Shown here: positions 31,331 to 37,167 of the stretch, in pieces
How the letters are laid out: every line of letters begins with the position of its first letter
Numbering within the stretch: the first letter of the stretch is position 1
From: Brachionus koreanus
Lineage: Eukaryota; Rotifera; Eurotatoria; Ploima; Brachionidae
Assembly: GCA_016987375.1 (NCBI GenBank)
Contig: PJRA01000313.1
Span: 156,663-193,829, forward strand
Length of the DNA: 37,167 nt
Direction of reading: 5' to 3'
Program-made: the position numbers and the translations under genes
The notes under the pieces: generated by a model
Told to the model about the DNA's origin: nothing
Databases searched by the model: none
What the model saw: only the letters and a program-made list of their open reading frames with translations

Positions 31331-31826
31331 AAAATCAAACATTAACCTGTGAAAGTTAAAAAAAATATTTTCCCCGAGTAATAGGTCATAAAAAAATTCC
31401 TTTTTACTAATCAAAGAAATAATTAATACACAATAAATGTTTCAACATTAAATTATTAATAAAGAAAAAATTAAATCTTTTTAGACTAAATTCGGCTTGA
31501 CATACCAACCTAGTTTTTTTTTGATTTATTTTTATTTTTCGATTCAAGATTTAAGACACTTATCAAAATTTATTATACATGAACTTTTATTGCATTCAAT
31601 ACAGTTGCAATTACCGATATTTTTGCTTGGTATTGGTTTATTCACCTTTTTTATTGAATGCAATAAAAGTTAATGTTCATATTCAATGTTTGTTATGTAT
31701 ATACATAACAAATAAAATAAAAAAAGTGACTGTTAGCTTAAATTAAATTAAGAAAAAATTTAAAATTTAAAAAAGTATATTATTTTTAATTTTTGTTTGA
31801 CTTTCACAGATTAATGTTTTATTTTA
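31331..31826. repeat. Nested inverted-repeat structure
   Basis: The outer arms (about 31331-31360 and 31796-31826) share AACATTAAYCTGTGAAAGT in inverted orientation. Inside, a perfect 20-bp inverted repeat AACTTTTATTGCATTCAATA (31582-31601, partner 31652-31671) has a 50-bp loop. A perfect 24-bp palindrome centred on GTATATAC lies at 31689-31712. The outer arms could be the ends of a 0.5-kb MITE; no target-site duplication is visible. Confidence 0.6.
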
Positions 31827-31989
31827 CTTCTTAAATCCACTAAAAACTCTCTCAAATTATTTGTTAAAAAAACTGAAAATTAAAAATTTTCTGAAATATT
31901 TTCCAAAACTCAAAAAATATGAAAATAGAAAAATGTAAAAATACGTAAATTACGTATTATTTATAATTTTTAAAATATTATTATCAATT

Positions 31990-32290
31990 TTGGATATTAT
32001 CCCTGTTCAACTCCTAATTATCATTACCAATCTAAAGCAATTTGCTTCGATCCAAACACACTATTGCGAATCAGAAAGAAAACCTTGCACTACGTTTTTC
32101 CAGGCAATATTACGCTTAAAAGAACTATGTATTGCATGGGACACTAAGAAAAGACAAATTGACGAAAAAGTTTAGAGAAAAAGAGCATTCTGAGAAGCGT
32201 CTGCTTAAAATATTAAGAACTAAAGCGTCAGTACAAGCAGCTAAACTATCAACCCATGTAAAACCGTTCCTACCTTATTTTTTTTTATTC
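31990..32290 (+). pseudogene. Decayed protein-coding relic, module copy C
   Basis: Two overlapping frames read as protein but are broken. One (to a TAG at 32173) contains KPCTTFFQAILRLKELCIAW. Another frame takes over (KFREKEHSEKRLLKILRTK) and runs to about 32290. The second part matches copies A and B at 17461-17790 in DNA and, for copy A, in reading frame. The source protein is unknown; a basic tail of a transposon or expanded-family protein is possible. Confidence 0.4.
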
Positions 32291-32356
32291 AGATAATCAT
32301 TCAATTCAATTGAAAAAAAATATATTTATTTTTATTATTTTATTTAATAAATAATT

Positions 32357-32410
32357 GTGGGGGAATGCCCCTGGGTTTGTCCGAATAGCCATTCGCTTTC
32401 GTTTAAACCC
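32357..32410. repeat. GC-richer hairpin cluster
   Basis: A short segment holds GGGGAATGCCCC and then a hairpin in which GGGTTT (32373) pairs with AAACCC (ending 32410). Within it CGAAT and ATTCG form a second, inner stem. It stands out from the AT-rich surroundings. It does not fit a tRNA or any RNA class that I know. Confidence 0.35.
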
Positions 32411-33462
32411 TCAAATTTAAAGTTTGAATTTTTAAAAAAGAAAAAAAAGGATTAAAAAAGAGTAATAGATGCAATTACATTCAAATAGAATAAAGTAATT
32501 CACTGACATAGTACTGTAAACAACGGTCTATGTCATCATTTGTAGCAGTAGTAGTTGCTTGCTGCGACACCTAAAATGTAGAGTGTTTGAGCCCATTGTG
32601 TCATTCAAACTTATTCAATAAACTTTAAAAATAAGAAATAAAAACATAGCGATACATAGAGATAGTTTATTTGAGCAAAAATATTATTTCTTAAATATTT
32701 GTAAATTTAAGATGAAAGTTTGAAATAAATTACCCTTTGTTTTCATAACGTATAAAAAAATAGATCAAGATACTAGATTAAAAAAAATTCAAAAAAACTT
32801 AAAATTTATTTTTTTCAATAATCTTTGGAAAAAAATTCATTAAATTATTTTAATTATTATATTTAAATTTAACAGATTTTTTCTATTTTTAATAGAATAA
32901 AATTAACTTTAAAGAAATTGAAAAAGCATTACAAAAAGTTATATCTATTTTTTTCCCAAATAAATTCTTTTATTTTTTTCTAAAAATTTGAATTGATACC
33001 AGCTAAAGAATTTTTTAAAAGCGAAAAAAATTTTTTTTCCTTATCTCTAATTAAATGAATTATTTTTATCAACCAAAATAATAATTGAGTAAATATTTAA
33101 TATTTGAAACTAATTAAAATTCAGATTATGATAAAAGTTTTTAAAAGCTGAAAAATAAATCCAAGCCTATTCTTTACTCAAACGAATAAAGAAATTTTTT
33201 TTTTGAATAGTGTTTAATTTTTTTTTTAAATTAAATAAAAAAATATATTTTTCTTAACTACCTGTTTTGTTTATTTTTAAAATAAAAAAGGTTTCTGTTT
33301 TTTTTTTTCATAAATTCAAATCAAAAATGTTATCTTAAAGAAAAATTATCCGAAAAGAAAAAGTCCTTAAATAAGCTTTGAGTATTTTTAAATTGTTTTT
33401 TTTTTAGTTGAAAAAAATAAAGCTTTAATTACAAATTCGGCAATTTAAAACAAAACGTGTTT

Positions 33463-33561
33463 ATGGCGCAAATCAAGTCATTAAAAAGCACGGCTAAGCA
33501 GCCTTGGAAACAATCAACTAAATCTAAGACGCAAAAGACTTTAAGTTTTCATTTTCTTTGA
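33463..33561 (+). CDS. Possible tiny basic ORF or exon
   Basis: ATG to TGA gives 32 residues, rich in Lys, Ser, Thr and Gln (MAQIKSLKSTAKQPWKQSTK at the start), in a spot with better codon texture than its surroundings. It could be a small gene, a first exon of the gene at 33920, or chance. Confidence 0.2.
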   Translation: MAQIKSLKSTAKQPWKQSTKSKTQKTLSFHFL

Positions 33562-33919
33562 TTTTTTTCTTGAGGGCGCTGTAACTAACTAAAGTCAGAT
33601 TACATACAAAATCTGCATATTTATTTTTAATTAGAGATAAATTAATTTCAAATCTAAAAAAAAAAGATCAACTTGTACTGCTTCCTTAGGATGCAGTGTT
33701 TTAATGAGCCTATGGGCCACTAGAATCACTCTGCATGAGAAAAGCTAATTTCAATGAGACTTAATTTTTACTACTTGCCTATCTCAATTAAAATTTGCAT
33801 AGCAACTAAAATTTGATATTTGATTTTTGAACACCTTATTTTTGTTTATTCATATAAATCAAAAAAAATTTCTCTCCGTTTCCTTTTAATTTTAAGAAAT
33901 AATTAATTCTTAGAAAATA

Positions 33920-34581
33920 ATGTCGGCCAAGATATTGCCTTATTTGTTCGAAAAAAGATGGACGGTTTATTTTAAATTGATTTTTGTCTGAAAAATTCTC
34001 AAACTAAATTTTAATAGGACACATTCAAAGATGCCAATAAATTCTCTGAACATGACAACTACAATACGATACAGAATTACGGCGAATACCTTGATTCGGT
34101 ATTTGGATGCATTTTTATTTAGGAAAAAAATAATTTTTTTTTTCAAAAGGGATATGGAAGGCGATTTCATGAAGACAAAATTCACAAGTCAAACAATATA
34201 TTCATAACCAAGGAGCCTTTTGCTAAAAGAGATTCTTCAGTTGTTTCAAATAAATCGGAAAAAAGTGACAAGTCATCCAATTTTAATAAAAGATTTCCCA
34301 AAAATCATCAAACCAAAGTTGTATGTGCTAGCAATGTGAATTCAAAGTACGATTTGGCCGATTATTTACTAAAAAAGAAAAATTACAAATCAGAAAACTC
34401 GCTCGTTTTTGAGAGCGATTTGTACAAAAAAGCCAAGTATCCACGATTAGTGGCTACTGAACCATATAGACAATCGTGGATTAGTCCATGGCGATACTCG
34501 TATAAACAACGAGATTATAGTAAATGTAGTGAACATTTCAAACGTGTTAAGTCTTCTTGTATTGACTTATCAAAATTCTAA
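33920..34581 (+). CDS. Three-exon gene, small basic protein of unknown function
   Basis: Exons 33920-33964, 34018-34098 and 34150-34581 join in frame, all in phase 0, across introns of 53 and 51 nt with GT-AG ends. The protein has 185 residues and starts MSAKILPYLFEKRW. It is basic, rich in Tyr, Lys and Ser, with a disordered middle (VVSNKSEKSDKSSN) and a more conserved-looking C-terminal part (YPRLVATEPYRQSWISPWRY). There is no signal peptide, membrane span or known domain. The short Trp/Tyr/Pro motifs recall microtubule inner proteins of cilia, but this is only an impression. AATAAA overlaps the stop codon region (34581-34586). Confidence 0.7.
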
Positions 34582-35180
34582 ATAAATATCAGAAATTTAT
34601 CTTTTTATGTTTATTCAAAAAACTAAATTATAAAGTTTATTAGAGTTTTTTTTTTCAAATGTGATTGTACGGTTTCTAATTGTTATTTTTGTTTAAAAGA
34701 GTTAAATCAGAAAAAAAAAATATTTTTAAAATGTTGATTACTTTTATAAAAAAAATTTAATTGACAAAATTATTAAAATTTTTACTTGCTTTTAAATCAT
34801 ATAAATTATAAATTTTGTTAAAAAAATATTAGAGATAATAATTTCATTTTTATTTATTGCAAAGGAAATCTTAATAAAATATTTTTTTTAATTTGCAATT
34901 TTTCCTAAATTAATCATGTATTTTTTTTTCAAAGTATTTTTTGCAAAAATTAGAAAATAAAAAATAATTCTTAAAATTAGATATCATCTTTATCATTTTT
35001 TAATATCATAAATTTATTCTTATATCTTAAAAAACTAAAAATAAGTTTTTGTTTTTTTACTTGCAAAAAAATTTTTTTATATTCCCAATTTTTTTTTTAT
35101 TTTTTTTTTATTTTATTTTCCGCATTCAGAATTTGAATTACTTCAATTTAAAAATTTAGCTTCATTTTATTCAAGAGTAT
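34582..35180. other. AT-rich intergenic region, nothing seen
   Basis: Extremely AT-rich DNA with long T and A runs. I see no gene or structured repeat. Confidence 0.4.
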
Positions 35181-35860
35181 TTATAAATTTTCCCTGATTT
35201 TTCTGTACCGAGCTAATACTCTTTCAGATTGAAGGATAAAATTATAATCAAAATAATCAAAAAAAAATAAAATAAAAATAAAATGTAGATATAATTTAAA
35301 AAAGGAAAAGGATAGAAAAATATTAAAAAAAGATAGATAAAGAGTAACAGGATACATTTGTTTAAATATGTGATGATGATGCTCATATCTAAGTTTATTA
35401 AAAGCCTCGTGATGCATTATATTGAAAAGAGTATCATATTTTAGTCTGAGTTTAGATCTTACTGCTGTATTCTGAATTGCTTGTAATTTTTTTATATTTT
35501 TTTCTAAAAATGAATTCAAGCAAGGGAAAAATAGCCTTGGATTGATCTGACTAAAGATTTATAAAGGTTTCCTAGCGTTTTTTGATTAAAACCCCATTTT
35601 TTGTTTGATATTATCTTAATTAGATTTAGCCTTGTATTACAACGTTCTTTAATTTCGTCAATGAATATATTTAAATTTAGTTTAGAATCAAATTTGATAC
35701 CTAGAAACTTAATTTATTTTTGGCTTTCTATTTTGTTTCCATAAATTTTTATGTTAAGATTTTCACTCTTTCTTGTACTTAGATAAGACTACTGAACATG
35801 ACTTTTCCACTGATATTTTCATTTTCCACTTAATTAGCCATTGTTCTTTGGTTTATTTAT
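35181..35860 (-). pseudogene. Non-LTR reverse transcriptase relic with stops and frameshift
   Basis: On the minus strand, from about 35860 downward, the translation reads QWLIKWKMKISVEKSCSVVL. A shift follows near 35770, then NLNIKIYGNKIESQK, a stop, IKFLGIKFDSKLN, LYKSLVRSI, another stop, and LEKNIKKLQAIQNTAVR. These are the post-catalytic thumb and connector motifs of jockey/CR1-like RTs. The catalytic FADD motif is not found upstream. The C-terminal part becomes unrecognisable below about 35350. It is related to, but clearly distinct from, the relic at 1-783. Confidence 0.8.
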
Positions 35861-36851
35861 TTATCTTATTTTCAAGGTTCCCCTTTTTACTGAAAATAAA
35901 AAATTACATTTTTTTTCAAATTATTATAAAAAATGCAAACTATCCATTTTCAAATATGCAACTAATCTTAAACCAAAATCTTAATGGAGAACAAACGCAA
36001 TAATTGACCAAAATACAATCAACAAAAATTAATAATTAAAACAACAAAGCAAAAATAAACGAAGAACACCTCGTTTGACTAAATATCCTCATGAATTATT
36101 CTGAATCTTGGTCCTACCATTGGAAAAAATTTAGCATAATTACAACCAAAAACCTTAAATTTATTAAAAAAACTAAATTTTTTACCTCTTTTAATTTTGT
36201 TATAAAAATTAATAATAATTATCGAAATAAAAAAAAATAATTTCAAATTATATTTTTATAGAAATAATATAGTACTTATTTTTGTATTATTTAATTAAAA
36301 TTCATATTTTAGTTTAAATTTATTTTTTTTTATAATTTTCCAGAATTTGTCTAAAATTTAATGAAAAGGCCGCTTATAGTCATTTTAGATGCTATTTTCA
36401 CTTGCAAGAGTAAGTTGTTAAATATGGTTAGAAAAAAATGTCAAAATAATTAAATTTTTACTTAGAATTTTCATAGAAATTACTTAAGAAATTGAAATCT
36501 TTAAAAAAAATATTAAAAATTAGGATTTGCAGATTTTGAAGTAAATTTTTGACTTTTGATCAAATCTGAATTTTTCCTTAATTTTATATTTATGTATAAA
36601 ATTTTTATTTAAGTAGCTAAGTATATGTGAGTGAGTTGAGTGATAGATATGATAGATTGTTTTTCAGCATTTTGAAATGTCTACCGGTTCGATTTTAGTA
36701 CCAGTTTAATATTAAATAAAAAAAAATTTAAAATTTTTATGTCTCTCAATCTTTTAATTGAAAAAAATATAAAATTAAATTTGTAAAAAAAAGTATTTCT
36801 TTTAAAAATTCTTTGTTTTAACAAATAATATAGCTGATGTAATAATATAGC
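35861..36851. other. AT-rich region between two RT relics
   Basis: No supported gene. A segment near 36680-36705 (CTACCGGTTCGA) resembles the conserved part of the hammerhead-like motif noted at 18086 but is too degraded to call. Some of this DNA may be untranslated parts of the flanking retroelements. Confidence 0.35.
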
Positions 36852-37167
36852 AAATCAATAGGCACCGATGGCATTCATCCAAATGTACTTAGAGAGTGCA
36901 GTGATGTATTATGTGAACCGCTCTCTTTTTTGTTTAAATTATCATTCGAGTCTAGTATGATACCAGTGTGTTGGAAAAAAGCTAATGTTACTCCAGTATA
37001 CAAGAAGAAAGGTGGTAAAACAAATCCTGAAAACTATTAATAAAAATAATGGAGAAGCTAATAAGAGATGAAATGGTAATGCATTTATCGGAACACAAAT
37101 TACTTTCTATTCATCAACATGGATTTATGCGTGGTAAATCCTGTGTAACCAACTTGCTTGAAAGCTT
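36852..37167 (+). pseudogene. Non-LTR reverse transcriptase relic, internal deletion, runs off window
   Basis: The plus strand encodes the N-terminal fingers of an RT: KSIGTDGIHPNVLRE, then PVCWKKANVTPVYKKKGG and KTNPENY, then a stop at 37038. From 37043 another frame continues KIMEKLIRDEMV and QHGFMRGKSCVTNLLE to the window edge. In intact relatives about ten residues (the RPISL-type motif) separate ENY from KIMEKLI; they are missing, and the deletion breaks the frame. The rest of the element lies outside the window. Confidence 0.88.

Larger units (their letters stand above)
31000..33919. other. Gene-poor region with inverted repeats and a coding relic
   Basis: No intact gene is supported in these 2.9 kb. 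It contains a nested inverted-repeat structure (31331-31826), a decayed coding stretch (31990-32290), a GC-richer hairpin cluster (32357-32410) and a possible tiny open frame (33463-33561). The rest is AT-rich background. Confidence 0.45.

Noticed and set aside
35773..36003. 76-residue plus-strand open frame
   Set aside because: It overlaps the minus-strand RT relic and is Phe/Ile-rich from T runs.
1..37167. CRISPR array, bacterial operon or phage system
   Set aside because: There are no regularly spaced identical repeats; introns and Pol III genes show that this is eukaryotic nuclear DNA.

Overview
This is nuclear DNA of a small animal with a very AT-rich genome. The evidence is spliced genes with introns of about 50 nt, RNA polymerase III tRNA genes, non-LTR retrotransposon relics, a DEG/ENaC channel (a family found only in animals) and a TALPID3-like centrosomal protein. 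Very AT-rich DNA, tiny introns and fungal-type glucanase genes in an animal would fit a rotifer, for example a monogonont. That placement is inference; nothing in the window fixes the species.

Layout. 1-783: a reverse-transcriptase relic on the minus strand that runs off the left edge. 784-4384: gene-poor DNA with one GC-rich repeat block. 4385-4858: a small single-pass membrane protein, followed by a 340-bp foldback element. 6202-7566 (minus): an intronless DEG/ENaC channel, divergently transcribed from a two-exon coiled-coil gene at 7899-8631. 9129-10891: a four-exon gene of unknown function with a foldback element in its first intron. A MITE with perfect 9-bp target-site duplications (11114-11363) and a frame-broken coding-like stretch precede a four-exon HEAT-repeat gene (11894-13083). 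13520-15655 and 19069-21381: two intronless GH81 endo-1,3-beta-glucanase genes. They are almost identical from the ATG to a Thr/Ser linker and differ completely after it. 21727-21799: tRNA-Val(UAC). 22171-23104: fragments of an unrecognised gene around a piggyBac-type MITE. 23598-30692: a four-exon TALPID3-like gene whose large introns hold two foldback/MITE elements and a tRNA-Pro(UGG). 30927-30999: a second, identical tRNA-Val. 31000-33919: gene-poor DNA with inverted repeats and a relic coding module. 33920-34581: a three-exon gene of unknown function. 35181-37167: two more non-LTR retrotransposon relics.

How the genes relate. There is no operon-like system. The TALPID3-like protein acts at the basal body, and some neighbours (coiled-coil, HEAT) could be ciliary, but I cannot show that. 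The most notable locus is the GH81 pair. Both copies keep the catalytic residues. One ends in a CBM52-like Cys-rich glucan-binding module; the other ends in a hydrophobic tail that looks like a membrane or GPI anchor. Near-identity restricted to the catalytic coding region, with unrelated flanks, suggests gene conversion or a partial retrocopy. The family and domain pairing suggest acquisition from a fungus-like donor.
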